Below are positions 11,841-22,535 of a stretch of 64,000 nucleotides of DNA, piece after piece. The notes below the pieces were generated by a model. The model searched no databases and had not been told where the DNA came from. It saw only the letters and a list, made by a program, of their open reading frames with translations. Within the stretch, counting starts at the first letter, position 1. Every line of letters begins with the position of its first letter. Source of the stretch: Cephalopachus bancanus (Eukaryota > Chordata > Mammalia > Primates > Tarsiidae); the NCBI GenBank assembly GCA_027257055.1, contig JAPVLO010000153.1, positions 2,666,001 through 2,730,000 of the forward strand. Direction: 5' to 3'. Both the position numbers and the translations under genes were made by a program.

Positions 11841-12249
11841 TACTAATAAGACACATTGGAAATGAATGAATTAAAAAAAAATTCTATATGACAATCAGAG
11901 GAAAATGAGCATATTTTTATCCTCCCTCCAAAGTTGTTTGCATTCATTTTTTTCACAATGGTCATGCCATGTGCCAATTATTCACTCACACTGAAAATAT
12001 TATTATAGTTTTGTTTTTTGTTTTTTTGGCAAAATACTTTTGGCTGCATGTGTTTCCTGGAAGTAGAGGTAGGGGGTTCTGTATCCCTCTCATCCCGGGT
12101 TTGAGAACAGCAAGAGTATACTTAAAAGCTAGTTTTTTTCCCCATGTAGCATCTAGGTAAAAGAAACTCAGTTTCTTCAGCACGAATTTGACATTGACTC
12201 TTGTGCACCTTATTCAACTGTTTGCAAGAATATATAACAAGTAGAACAG
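11841..12249. other. No recognisable element
   Basis: Unassigned sequence between MER20 and an Alu. Opposite-strand small frames overlap at 11969-12183 and are taken as chance. Confidence 0.35.
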
Positions 12250-12536
12250 GGTCGGGCTCAGTGGTTCAGCCTGTAATTCCAGAAATTTGGGAGGCCAAGG
12301 CGAGTGGATTGTCTGAGCCTGCAGGTTTGAGACCAGCCTGGACAACTTGGCGAGACCTCGTTTCTACAATTAAAAAAAAAAAATTAGCCAGGCACGGCAG
12401 CGTGTGCCTATAGCTCCTGCTATATGGAAGGCTGAGGTGGAAGAATCGCTGGAGCCCAGCGGGTCAACATTGGTGTGACTGTGAGCTTGCCACTGCACTC
12501 CAGCCTGGGCGATGGAGTGAGACTCCAAGTCAAAAA
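12250..12536 (+). mobile_element. Alu: Alu, sense
   Basis: GGTCGGGCTCAGTGGTTCAG, CCTGTAATTCCAG, GGTTTGAGACCAGCCTGG, and a final A-rich tail with AATAAAAAATAATAATT. Both monomers are present. It has the 2-bp head deletion but keeps the CCAG-type variant after TAATT. Target duplications are not clear. Confidence 0.93.
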
Positions 12537-13077
12537 AATAAAAAATAATAATTAGAGTGGGACGAACACCTGTAAGTGCTGGGGTTATGTGGCCAACATG
12601 TGAGAGCAGTTTCACAGTAATATCAGGAGTCCTTTGGAAAGACACTTTTTTCCTTTCATAAAATAATAGCAGAATCAGTTGAAAAAGGGTTTTAGGCAGT
12701 TTCTTTGTCTTACCTGTTTCTAGAGAGTCCTACTCTTAAATAAAACTCAGAAAGAATTCCTGATACTTTATTCTTATAATCCTTGCAGATGAAATATCTA
12801 TAACTCCCATTCTTTATTATAATTGGCTAATAATATACTGTTCAATTAGTCTGTCTTGTCTAAATGCCTTCTGTTGTAATTTAAAGTGCCCAGTCTGGTG
12901 GAAATACAGAATTGTTTCTTTATTATCTATAGATCTTCATATATAAATGTATACACCCAATACTAGAAAAAATGAAATTCTATTTCTCTTTTGTCTAAAT
13001 ATCTCACATTTTTTGGTCATTGCCCGAAGACCCTATTTCTAATCCTTGAATCATATATTAATAATATTCCTGAAATG
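12537..13077. other. No recognisable element
   Basis: AT-rich unassigned sequence. Confidence 0.35.
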
Positions 13078-13212
13078 CTTATAAGTGTAAATTCCTGAAC
13101 CTCACACCTCAAACTTCTCAGTCAGAATCTCAAGGAGGTGGGGTCGCAGGAATCTAGATTTTGTAAGAGTCTCAGGTGATTGTTATACACTGCAGGTTTT
13201 GAGAGTCAACAG
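13078..13212 (+). mobile_element. MER5/MER58-like hAT-Charlie fragment
   Basis: GTAAATTCCTGAACCTCACACC, CAGTCAGAATCTCAAGGAGG, GGAATCTAGATTTTGTAAGAG, CAGGTGATTGTTATACA and a right end GTTTTGAGAGTC follow the MER5 class pattern. Confidence 0.6.
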
Positions 13213-14001
13213 AATAGTGAGGTTGGCCTTCCCTCAGATTATTTTAATGAGTTTTTCCAACTGCTCTGGAGTGCAGTTTTGCTTTCCACTTAGCTGGTTG
13301 TCTTACCTAAACAGCTATCTGTTCTCCTTGGTTTTTGGTTATCCACAGACAAAATGAAAATAGTAATCTTACAATTAGATATTTAAAAAATTCAGAACAT
13401 TGGATTCACTGCCATTAATGAAAGAGTACATAAATGTTTATGATGTGTATTTTTTATTTTTATATAGAAATAGCTGAAGGAACACATGTCTATTTCCATT
13501 TGGAACTCACATACTTCAATTAGTCTTTGCCTCATAAGAGCATTTGTCCTACTGTGATAGCAAGCATATAATGCTAATACTGAAATATGTTTTATGATCC
13601 TTTAGCAGACACATTTGTGCTTTATTTTAGTTCTTATTCTGACACTTCTTTGAAAATGCACATTTGCAAAATGTTTGCTTCAAGTCAGTTCTCTCCTGAG
13701 CAAGATGATCTTTATAAAACTTCCAGGATTATTAAGGCTACCATAGTCATTTAGGGTGTATGAAAGATACAGGATAGATTTATAAACCATTCAATGGTCC
13801 TTCAAGTCTCTGCATGATGAACTGAAGAGAATGCCTTGGTGTAGAGAGATAATTGGATTGATTTCACCATATTTTCATAATGCTATAGTCTTGATTTAGA
13901 AGAACCCAGGACTTGGCAGTTTCCAATTCTGTATTCTAAGCACTAATTGAATTCAAGTTACAATGATGACCTAGTGATTTTTATTCAAACTTGGTATCTT
14001 T
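13213..14001. other. No recognisable element
   Basis: Unassigned sequence; no coding frame above 60 codons. Confidence 0.35.
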
Positions 14002-14014
14002 ATTTCAAGGTCAT

Positions 14015-14306
14015 CAGCCCAGCATGGTGGCTCTCGCTTGTAACTTCAGCACTTTAGGAGGCTGTGGTGAGAGGGTTGACTGAGTTCAGGAGATCGAGAC
14101 CAGCCTTGGCAACCTGGTGAGAACTCATCTTTATAATAAATAAAAAAATTAGCCAGGTGTGGAGGCATGTGCCTATAGTTCTAGCTACTTGGAAGGCTGA
14201 GGTGAAAGGATCACCTGAGCCCAGCGGTCCGAGGCTGCAATGGCCATGATCGTGCCACTGTACTCCTGTTAGGTGACAGGGTGAGACTCTGATTTTAAAA
14301 AAAGAG
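14015..14306 (+). mobile_element. Alu: Alu, older AluJ-like dimer
   Basis: GCCCAGCATGGTGGCTCTCGC head without the lineage 2-bp deletion pattern, and GAGTTCAGGAGATCGAGACC in place of the GCCCGCGGG block. Decayed target duplications ATTTCAAGGTCAT and ATTTCAAGAGCAT lie at 14002-14014 and 14307-14319. Higher divergence and ancestral bases suggest it predates the other copies. Confidence 0.9.
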
Positions 14307-14319
14307 ATTTCAAGAGCAT

Positions 14320-15155
14320 GATGTATTGAGGTTCAAGTTTTAAGACAAGAAAGGTTCTAGTAAAAACGTATCCAAGAGCTCAGGAAAGATGTCCCTACTT
14401 CTTCTTATTGTTTTATTCTCATTTGAAAAAATCTTTTTTACTTGTTTTAACTTTAGATGACTATCTTTGACTTGATAATTTGAAGATCTATTCGTTATTG
14501 TATAATGAACATAACATGTGCATTCTTAGCACACCATGCATCAGGGAATCATTACAGCGCCTCATAGGAATTTCTTCTCTATAGATTCAGAAATAATCTG
14601 TTGTCTGAATACTGATAGTGTAGAAAGGAACCAAGTCAATCATGGCCAGCAGGGTCCCTTAGGCCTGCAAGACTTCACTGCTCCTGGAGTCATTCTTTGA
14701 ATCATTTTCCCCACTAGTTGCTTTAATTTGTTCTCAACCTGACAGCACAGGACAGTGCTCTGAGAACACACACGGCTCAAGCCCCTATTGGGTGATGTTG
14801 AAAGTGAGGATTCAGTCATGGAATCTGCCTTGTTTTGGACACTAGACAAAATGCTAAAATGGAAACTAACTTACTCAGAGCCTAACTTATGAATAATACA
14901 AAGACATAATTCTGGATAGTTGTATTAGTGCTGAGGAAAAAGTGCTTGTGGGGAGACCCCACAGGACCACTCTGGGGGGACGAATGAACTTAGTACATAA
15001 AAGTCAATATATGAATGCATCTGGGAAGGAACTTAGTAAGAATGATGATGAAATATTAAAAATGCTGCACTGACTGTACCCTGTTGACTGCTGGTATCAC
15101 ATTCATCACAGCTGCGAATCATAGCCAAGGTGACAAAACTCTTAACATGTGGTAG
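14320..15155. other. No recognisable element
   Basis: Contains a small frame at 14640-14849 (-, 69 aa) without family features. A short GTGGGG…CCCCAC stem occurs near 14950. Confidence 0.35.
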
Positions 15156-15325
15156 GCAACATTTTTCAAGTCTCACAGCAATCCCTTTGGTAGTTTCATA
15201 CTAACTTCCCCCTTTTAAAAATGAGGAAATTGGGGTTTAGCAATATGAACTCTTCTAAGATCACACAACTAGTAAGGTCTGATTCTGACCCCAGGCTGTC
15301 CAATGTCTTCAGTTTGTGCTCCTGC
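15156..15325 (-). repeat. MIR fragment, antisense
   Basis: TCTCACAGCAATCCCTTTGG, AAAAATGAGGAAATTGGGG and ATCACACAACTAGTAAGGTC match the reverse MIR core (…TTACAGATGAGGAAACTGAGG…CACACAGCTAGTAAG). Confidence 0.8.
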
Positions 15326-16065
15326 CACACAAATGATGTTGCCTTAGAGAGAACTGCAGAAACTTTAGAGCAGATACACGTGAGAGAGCTGGTCTGTTTC
15401 TTTTATGGGATTATTAAGGAAATCATTGACTGCCATGATTTAGTAGCAGGGAGCAGGAAATCTATGGCCCTAAAAACTGAAGAAATCTTCCCCAATCTTT
15501 TATTGGCAGCTAGAGTACGCTAAATGGGATTGCCAAACACTCCCCATTCCTTCACTTTTCCAGAGCTAAACAGATAGGCAGTGTTTATTTATTTGATTCT
15601 CAGAAGGTTAGAATGACCTCAAACCGTTTGATAGTCTATATTATTCGGCATTTTGCCCTGTCCCACCTAATCTGTTGCCTATTTCTCTGTTCCCCTGTAT
15701 GTACTGTCTATTGGAGTAAGAATGGGGTAGGAATAAATTTAGCTTACTTCTGAGGTGTCTTCATCCCTGTGCAGGGGAGTGCTCATCTGTGATAATGCCA
15801 TGGCTCTCTTCCTCAGTGGATGTTCCTATGTGCTTTAGACTCAGAATACCATTTATTCATGTACTCACATTCTATGTGCTTATTACTGGTTCTAGATAAG
15901 TGCTTGCCTTTTCTTGATTGTATATTTCCTGCTTAGCCATGATAAAATTACTGTTTGTATTTCCTATTCAACCCCTGAGACTTAGATTTAGTCTGTTGGA
16001 ACAATGTTTACATTTCCTGTTTGTTTGTTTTCCCTCCTAAATTAGCCCCGTATAATTATACATTT
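15326..16065. other. No recognisable element
   Basis: The frame 15221-15523 (+, 100 aa) starts inside the MIR and has no domain. The remainder is unassigned, possibly decayed L2 towards the right. Confidence 0.3.
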
Positions 16066-16300
16066 AGTCTTTGCCCAACAGCGAGAGCTTTGTGACATCT
16101 GCTCCAACTATCATGGGTGTTTTTATTCTCATTTTCTTATCTCCCCATTGCTTTGAAAACAAATTTGGTCTGGACTGTCTTTCCCTAGTTCTGTGCTGGG
16201 TAGTATATAAAAATATCATTTATCTTTGAATTCCTGATGCTTCAAATCTTACTTGGCAGACGCTTAACAAATATTTGTTGGATAAATGAGCGAATTTAAG
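16066..16300 (+). repeat. L2 3' end, sense
   Basis: TTTGGTCTGGACTGTCTTTCC…TTCTGTGCTGGGTAG…ACGCTTAACAAATATTTGTTGGATAAATGAG is the typical L2 terminal pattern (…GTGCCTGGCACATAG…CAATAAATATTTGTTGAATGAATGA). Confidence 0.6.
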
Positions 16301-17212
16301 ATGGATTAAAAGATAAGATCTTTTAGGTAAAGAGCTTCATAATCAACTACCTGTGGAAGCTTTCCTATTATTCAGTGTTTTACACTGTCTTGGAGGTCTA
16401 CTATGGTGCTGCATTCCATATATTGTTTTATGATGTTGATTTGCACAGGCATGTACTGTGCAGCAGAGGGTGAGAGGTAATGTTTGGCAAATAGGAGGGA
16501 TCTTTAATTTGTTTTCAGTGATTCAAGCATATTTCCATAGCAACTGTTTTGTTTGTTTCCTTGGTTTATTTTTAGTAATTTTTTTTGAGGCTTGCATAAT
16601 CACAGACCAGTCTATTATATCTTGCATATTTGAACTTTTATACAGCTTCCCTTTTAGTGCATGTCATTCAGTCATTTGCCCGTACAAATGGAAGAGTCAA
16701 TTTTATGATTACCTACATGCAAGTATGTGGGCCTATTTTGGATATGTATTTAGGAGTTACTACTAATAATAACAAAACTAAATCCCATGGACTTTTCTAT
16801 ACTTTTAGACAAAATTCAGGAAAAAGCCAGCCAAAATAGTTGATGAAATTGGTTAATACATTTCAACCCAAATATGCAATTTATAGGTATAGCCTAAGAG
16901 ATCTAAAATTAATACACAAAAGTTGAAAAAAAAAACTGCTGCAATGACTTGATGGACTTACCTTTTCTTGATTAGAATCTTCTATATGATTATATGAAGG
17001 ACTTTAATGTTCTTTCAGGATATAAACAGGGTTTGTCTAATGTTTATTCTTGTGAAAATCATTAAGTTATGAGTTATAATGATGATAAGCATGTTTTGGC
17101 AAGCTGACAATACTAGAAGGGCATTTTGGGTCCTTCTCAGACATAATCTCAAATTATCTTCTACTTCTCAATGCTAACTTTGTACAATGTGAAAAATCTG
17201 GATGGATTAGAA
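16301..17212. other. No recognisable element
   Basis: AT-rich; the overlapping frames at 16458-16839 show only hydrophobic low-complexity residues and no family motif. Confidence 0.35.
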
Positions 17213-17392
17213 ATAATCTTGGCCTGGGAATCTAGAAACTTGGATTTCAGATTCCACTTTACGCTAACAAGCTTTGTGACTTAAAAAAATCCTCTTTACC
17301 GCAACCTTTCATATTCTTAGCTGTTAAGATAATATAAAGGTTCAGCTAAATGACCTTTCACAATGCTTCTAGCACAGACATGCCATGACTTA
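17213..17392 (+). repeat. MIR fragment, sense
   Basis: CCTGGGAATCTAGAAACTTGG, CTTTGTGACTTAAAAAAATCC, TTCTTAGCTGTTAAGATAATA and TTCACAATGCTTCTAGCACA track the MIR consensus order. Confidence 0.65.
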
Positions 17393-17584
17393 AATGTGTT
17401 GTATTTGTGTCTTTGTGTTTGGAAGGATATTATCTTCTTGAGCAATGGAAAATTGAACTACTCTTTATGTAGCAAAAATGAACCTGGGGCTGCTCCCTGC
17501 ATTTAATCCAATCAGCAAACCTGGGATGCTGATTGCTGGGATCACACAAGATAAAGTAATTAATAATAAGGTGATGACCATAGC

Positions 17585-17770
17585 AGCTGTGAATGCTCAG
17601 TTGCTAAGTGCCAGGTGATTTGTAGTGTTCAGATATTATTTATTCTTACTGCCACCCTGTGAGGCAGATTTTACATGTGAGAAAATCGAGGTTTAGAGAA
17701 TTAATAACTTGACAAAAATCATGAACCTGGATTCAAATCAAGATTCTGCTTGAGTCTAACAGCCAACTTT
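17585..17770 (-). repeat. MIR fragment, antisense
   Basis: TAAGTGCCAGGTGATTTGTAG, GCCACCCTGTGAGGCAG, GAGAAAATCGAGGTTTAGAG and CCTGGATTCAAATCAAGATT give the reversed MIR order. Confidence 0.75.
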
Positions 17771-17809
17771 GATCTCTTAAGTTCTACTATTTCTATCTGC
17801 AAAACTCTC

Positions 17810-18215
17810 TCTCATTTAAAAAGTATTTATTGTAGGCATACCATGTGTCAGGCATTGCTCTAGGATAGATGTTTGAGATAGATAAGAGAACAAACAAAAA
17901 GCCTTCCCTCATGGAGCTACATTCTAGTAAGGGGGGATAGTATCAGTAAACACAATAAATACACGAGTTATATGGTATTTTAGCAGATGGCAAGTGTTAT
18001 GGACAAAGACGAAGTAAAGCTGGCTGAAGGGAGTTGAAAATGTGAGCAGGGTGGATTGCAATTTTAAATTGAGTGGTTGGGTGAGCATCACTGGAGTGGT
18101 GAGTTTTAATAAAGGACTTGGGGGAGGTGAGAAAATTGGCTATATGAATACCTGGTTGAAGATCATTTGGGCAGAGAGAATAGCAGAGACCTAAGTGGGG
18201 AGCATTCCTGGTTTC
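17810..18215 (-). repeat. L2 fragment, antisense
   Basis: TATTTATTGTAGGCATACCA, TGTCAGGCATTGCTCTAGG, CCCTCATGGAGCTACATTC, AGTAAGGGGGGATAG and GATCATTTGGGCAGAGAGAA follow the well known reverse L2 3' block in the same order. Confidence 0.8.
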
Positions 18216-18273
18216 AGCAATTCACTTATATGTGACAGAAGAAAAGTCACAATAAAGAGAACATTAAGAACCT

Positions 18274-18337
18274 GATTTAGACACTGACATTCTTCCTCAT
18301 GGAAGGATTTAGACACTGACATTCTTCCTCATGGAAG
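18274..18337. repeat. Perfect 32-bp tandem duplication
   Basis: The unit beginning GATTTAGACACTGACATTCT and ending CTCATGGAAG occupies 18274-18305 and 18306-18337 with no mismatches. It is not part of a recognised transposon, and identity of both copies points to a recent event or an assembly effect. Confidence 0.97.
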
Positions 18338-18685
18338 GATTCATTTATTTTAGAAGCAGGTTGACTCTTTTCTTTTTTCTTGACATCTCTTTCTTCTCAT
18401 CAGTAGGTTCCATCCTGCTTACCCAAAATCTACTCGAAAAGTTTCTTGTTTCCCACAAGAGGCTTTTCAGTCTTCATTTTACTTTGCTCTAATTTAGCAG
18501 TTCTCAAGCTTTCTGATCTCTGGATACTTTCACACTCTTGGTCAGGACAGAAGTCACTGCCACAGCAGCAGATCAACATATGGCTTAGACTATGGATAGA
18601 AAGGGTTCTCTCATCTACCCCTTTCTGCTGTGTTCCTTAAAGAGCTAACAGTGAATGGACCAATCAATATTCTATGCTTTAGGGC

Positions 18686-18852
18686 AGTGCTTCTTCAACT
18701 TTAATGTACATCCAAGTCACTGGGGGATCTTGTTAAAATGCAGATTCCAGTTGAGAAGACCTGATGTGGGGCCTGGGATTCTGCATGCTTTATAAGCTCC
18801 CAGGTGAGTGCTACTGTTGGCGCACAGGCCACACTTTGGTTAGAGAAGGTTG
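18686..18852 (-). mobile_element. MER5A: MER5-type hAT-Charlie element
   Basis: CAGTGCTTCTTCAACTTTAA, GATCTTGTTAAAATGCAGAT, GGGGCCTGGGATTCTGCATG, AGCTCCCAGGTGAG and CAGGCCACACTTTGG match the MER5A layout, including the hAT-style left end. Confidence 0.85.
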
Positions 18853-19067
18853 AGGGGTGAAATTGAGTACTATGAACATGGTTTGACTCTGCACTTCTAG
18901 CTAGTACTATGCTACCTGGCACAACTAAGCTTGCTAAGCTATGCATCATCAGAAGATGAGGCATCTTAACAGATAGGCCACTTAATTTAAAAAATGTACA
19001 ATTCTACCCTCAGAGCAATGTAGTGGGCCTTATCAACCACATATTGTGATGCTCAGTGTCTCAGAAT

Positions 19068-19212
19068 AAACTGCTGCCTAAAACCTCCAGTAGCTTCCTA
19101 ATTACCTGAAAACATAGTTCAGACTCCTTATTCAGGCTCACAAGACCCTCAATAACCTGGTCTCTGTGGACTTCTCTTTCATTATAATCATTTCCCCTCA
19201 TTTGCCACAGAG
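19068..19212 (+). repeat. L2 fragment, sense
   Basis: AAACCTCCAGTAGCTTCCTA, GTTCAGACTCCTTATTCAGG, TCACAAGACCCTCAATAACC and TGGTCTCTGTGGAC follow the L2 sense block (AGTCCAAACTCCTTAGCCTGGC…CTCCACAACCTGGCCCC). Confidence 0.75.
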
Positions 19213-19370
19213 CAGGCACAGTGACATCTTTTGAGTTCCAGAAGGTTCTTGAATTCTCAGTTTAATTGGTGATGCCTGTTAAATAGGGTTTCTAGTCATT
19301 TTCTCCGTGTACAGCAAAAATACTTTTAAAGAATTCCAAAAAAAAAAAAAACTATGTAAAGAATGTAATT

Positions 19371-19657
19371 TTTTTTTTTTTGAGTTGTAATCTCACTCTT
19401 TCACCTAGGCTGGAGTGCAGTGGCACGCTCATGGCCACCCCAGCGTCGACTTGCTGGGTTCCAGCGATCCTTCTGCCTCAGCCTTCCAAGTAGCTTGAAC
19501 TACAGGTGCACACTACCATGCTCAGCTAATTTTTTATTTATTGTAGAGACGAGTTCTTGCCAAGTTGCCCAGGCTGGTCTCGAACCCGCAGGCTCAGGCA
19601 ATCCACTTGCCTCGGCCTCTCAAAGTGCTTGGATTACAGGCTGAGCCACCGAACCTA
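19371..19657 (-). mobile_element. Alu: Alu, antisense, lineage-specific type
   Basis: T-tail, GGCTGGAGTGCAGTGGCACG, and reversed head GGATTACAGGCTGAGCCACC. Target duplications TAAAGAATGTA(A/T)TT lie at 19357-19370 and 19658-19671 with one mismatch. The 74-aa frame inside is an Alu by-product. Confidence 0.95.
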
Positions 19658-19734
19658 TAAAGAATGTATTTAATGAATGTAATAAAGTTGTGAGAACAAG
19701 GAAGTGTTTTTAGATATAAAATATCAGTGTGCTT

Positions 19735-20112
19735 ATTCAATCAGCACATTTCTATTGCTCTCCTACTAAGTGCCAGACATCATGTTAGGTAGGCATTTGA
19801 GAAATGTCAATGAACAAAACAGACTTCTGCCTTTGTGGGGCTAAGATTCCAGCATGAGAGAAAGACAGTAGACAATAAAGAGAAAAAGGATATTAGGTGG
19901 TACTGTGATAAGAGCCATGAAAAAAACAGTAGTGCAGAGAAAAGAGAGTTGAGAAAAAGAGATCCAGATGGGAGACGGGAGATGACATTTGGACAAAGAT
20001 TAGAAGAAGTGGGGTAGTTACGCATTCAGGTGATGTTGGTCAAGTGTCTTAAAGCAAAGGGTCTAAGGTAGTCAGGGCAACATGACTGGAGCAAAGTAGG
20101 TGATGTATTTAG
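19735..20112 (-). repeat. L2 fragment, antisense
   Basis: CCTACTAAGTGCCAGACATC, CAATGAACAAAACAGACTTC, TGGGGCTAAGATTCCAGCAT, AGACAATAAAGAG and GACTGGAGCAAAGTAGG repeat the L2 reverse order seen at 17.8 kb, so two L2 3' regions lie about 2 kb apart. Confidence 0.75.
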
Positions 20113-20122
20113 TGAGATAATG

Positions 20123-20190
20123 CTGTGTATGTGTGTGTGTGTGTGTGTGTTGTATATGTGCGTATGTGTGTGTGTGTATGTGTGTGTGTA
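20123..20190. repeat. (TG)n microsatellite, interrupted
   Basis: Runs of GTGTGT are broken by TGTATATGTGCGTATG. The longest pure stretch is about 10 units, around 20129-20150. Confidence 0.97.
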
Positions 20191-21050
20191 ATCATATGGG
20201 GCTATTTATTTTAGATTTATGTATATGTGTTTTTCAAAAGTTAATTATGGAGGAGGAGCCCCGTAAAATGTTTAAAGCTCCAGTTTCTCCTAGCTCCCAC
20301 AATCTTAGTTAATTAGTTTTAGGGAGAATTATGTTAATCTGTGTCATTTTATAATCTATACAGATTTGTTTTAAAGTTATTTACATCCTGTATTGCCAGG
20401 GATTAAATAGTCAAATGAAGCGGGTTTCACTAAGATGGTTCAATAATTTGTTTCCTGCTTGAAGTGCAGACAGAAAAGTCTTAAATGAGTATGTGACACC
20501 TTTAACCACCCCTCCAAGCCCCCAATAAAATACCTTCTTCTGCCTTAGCTAAATGGGGAAGTCAATTTAATACAGCCTCTTGTTCCAGGGAAGTGGTACC
20601 GTTGGTATTGAAACTGTCCTCTTCTAAACTGGAAGCAACTGCCCAGGTCTAGCGAGGCTCTCTGGGCCATCTGGAGAGTAGATATGTATGGCATTATGTT
20701 GGATGGAATGTAAATACTCCAGAGAATGCCAGACTCACAGCCTCAGCGTCACCTGAAAACTTGCTAGCAATGTGCATGCTCGGTTCTGGGGTTTTGGCAT
20801 GGTGGATGCTAGCAGCACAGAGATGAAGAAATGAGGGGGGCTTCATCTTTTATCCTAGAACAGAGGGTCTTGACCCTGACTTCAGACTATAATCCATGGG
20901 AAATTTAAAACAAAACAGAAAAATGAACAACTTATACCATGCCTTCTGTATTAGAGAGTTCAATTTAATTAGTCTGGGTGTAGGCCAGGGTTGTCAGTAA
21001 TTTTTAACTCTTCCTAGGTGTTTCTTATAAGCAGGATCACTGCAATAGAA
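20191..21050. other. No recognisable element
   Basis: Unassigned. No transposon, RNA gene or domain-bearing frame is apparent. Confidence 0.35.
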
Positions 21051-21273
21051 CAGATTTCTCAATTTCAGCACAGGTGATACTTTGGACTGAATAATTCCTT
21101 GTTGTAGGAAGCTGTCCTGTACATTCTAGGATGCTTAGTAATATCCCTGGCCTTTATTTATTGGATACCCACAAAACCCCTGCCCCATTTGTGAAAACCA
21201 AAAATGCCTCCAGATATTGCCAAATGTCCTTTAGGGGGGCAAAATTGCCCCAATTAAGAAGCATTATTCTACA
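21051..21273 (-). mobile_element. MER20: MER20-type hAT-Charlie element, antisense
   Basis: TCCTTGTTGTAGGAAGCTGTCC, TGTACATTCTAGGATGCTTAG, AAAACCAAAAATGCCTCCAG and CAAATGTCCTTTAGGGGGGC match the reverse MER20 body. Ends CAGATTTCTCAATTTCAGCA and AATTAAGAAGCATT are decayed termini. Confidence 0.85.
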
Positions 21274-21298
21274 GCAATAGTTCTTAGTGTTTATTGTA

Positions 21299-21607
21299 AC
21301 GCTGCCCGGTAGAAATATAATGCTATTGTAACCACATGGAATTTAAACATGTTAAGTAGCCACATATAAATAATTAAAATAAAACATGTGAAATAATCTT
21401 AATAAAATAGTTAATTTAACCCAATACATCCAAAATAGTATTTCAGCATGCATTCAATGCAAAAAATTACCAAGAGATTTGGCATTACATTAGTCTTTGA
21501 AATCTAGTGTGTAATGTACATTAACAGCATACTTTAATTTAGACATGCCACATTTTGAAAGCTCAATAGCCACACATGGTTATTGACTACTGTATTGGAC
21601 AAACAGG
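21299..21607 (+). mobile_element. MER33: MER33-like hAT-Charlie element
   Basis: CCCGGTAGAAATATAATGC, GTAGCCACATATAAATAATT, TTTAACCCAATACATCCAAAA, CTTTGAAATCTAGTGTGTAAT and CTCAATAGCCACACATGG…TATTGGACAAACAG give the full order of a roughly 320-bp element that I associate with MER33. The element is clear, the exact name less so. Confidence 0.75.
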
Positions 21608-21612
21608 ATTGA

Positions 21613-22116
21613 GCAGGCATCAGAATTACCTTGAGAGTTTGTTAAAATACAAATTGCTGGCAATCTTTCCTCCCCTGTTCCTCACCCCATTTCTGATTCA
21701 GTAGCTCTGGGGTGAGGACTGAGGATGTGCGTTTCTTTTTTTTTGTTCATTTTTCTCTGAGTTGGAGTCTCACTCTGACATCCAGGCTAGAGTGCAGTGG
21801 CACACTCACAGCCATAGCAGCATCAACTTGCTGGGCTCAGGCGATCCTTCCGCCTCAACCTTCCAAGTAGCCAGAATTACAGGCATGTGCTACCACATCT
21901 GGCTAATTTTTTGATGTATTGTAGAGACGAGATCTCACCATGTTGCCCAGGCTGGTCTCGAACGGCGGGCTCAGGCAGTCCTCTTGCCTTGGCCTCCCGA
22001 AGTTCTGGGATTACAGGCTTGAGCCACTGCGCCCAGTCAGATGTGCATTTCTGATAGGTTTCCAGGTAATGCTGCATGCAGCCACTGGTCTGGTGATCAA
22101 ACTTTGAGAACCACCA
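21613..22116 (+). mobile_element. MER5A: MER5A-type element split by an Alu
   Basis: Left part: GCATCAGAATTACCTTGAGA, ATTTCTGATTCAGTAGCTCTG, GAGGATGTGCGTTTC. Right part, after the Alu: AGATGTGCATTTCTGATAGG, TTTCCAGGTAATGCTGCATG, GTGATCAAACTTTGAGAACC. The two halves join in the correct MER5A order. Confidence 0.85.
21736..22039 (-). mobile_element. Alu: Alu, antisense, inside MER5A
   Basis: T-rich tail with TTGTTC interruptions, CACTCTGACATCCAGGCTAG, and reversed head GGATTACAGGCTTGAGCC, a different head from the deleted type. Target duplications GATGTGC(G/A)TTTC at 21724-21735 and 22040-22051. Somewhat older than the perfect-flank copies. Confidence 0.94.
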
Positions 22117-22139
22117 ACATAGAGAAACCCTGGTGTCTT

Positions 22140-22312
22140 GTTCTTTAAAAATGTGATTTGTGGACCAGCAGCAGCAGCCTCTTGGAGGCTGTGAAACATG
22201 CATAATCTCAGGCCCTGCCCCAGACACACTAAACTGCATTTATTGATGAAATCTGCATTTTTTGCAAGATCCCCAAATGACTTGAATGTACCTTAAAGTT
22301 AGAACATGAGAC
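22140..22312 (-). mobile_element. MER5A: Second MER5A-type element
   Basis: GATTTGTGGACCAGCAGCAGC, CTCAGGCCCTGCCCCAGACAC, ATCTGCATTTTTTGCAAGATCC and GTACCTTAAAGTTAGAACA match the reverse MER5A order. It abuts the previous MER5A by about 25 bp. Confidence 0.75.
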
Positions 22313-22324
22313 TTCCCTGAGTAA

Positions 22325-22535
22325 ACTTCCCATTAGTCTCTGTCATCGTGGCCTGCTTGTTTTCTGCTTGGAATTTTCCTCAGTTCTTTTTCTCTGTTTT
22401 TCCCACAAGACTCAAGAAAGTAGGATCTTGGTAGTGGTCATTGTTTTTCTTTCCTGTTAATCGTTCTTTGTCAAAGGCCTAGTACAGTGTCTTCACTTAA
22501 TAGATACTTAAATATGTATGGAATTAATGATACCA
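22325..22535 (+). repeat. L2 3' end, sense
   Basis: ACTTCCCATTAGTCTCTGTC, TCCCACAAGACTCAAGAAAG, CTAGTACAGTGTCTTCACTT, AATAGATACTTAAATATG follow the L2 terminal pattern, with the usual ATAGATACT…AATA-type tail. Confidence 0.5.
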
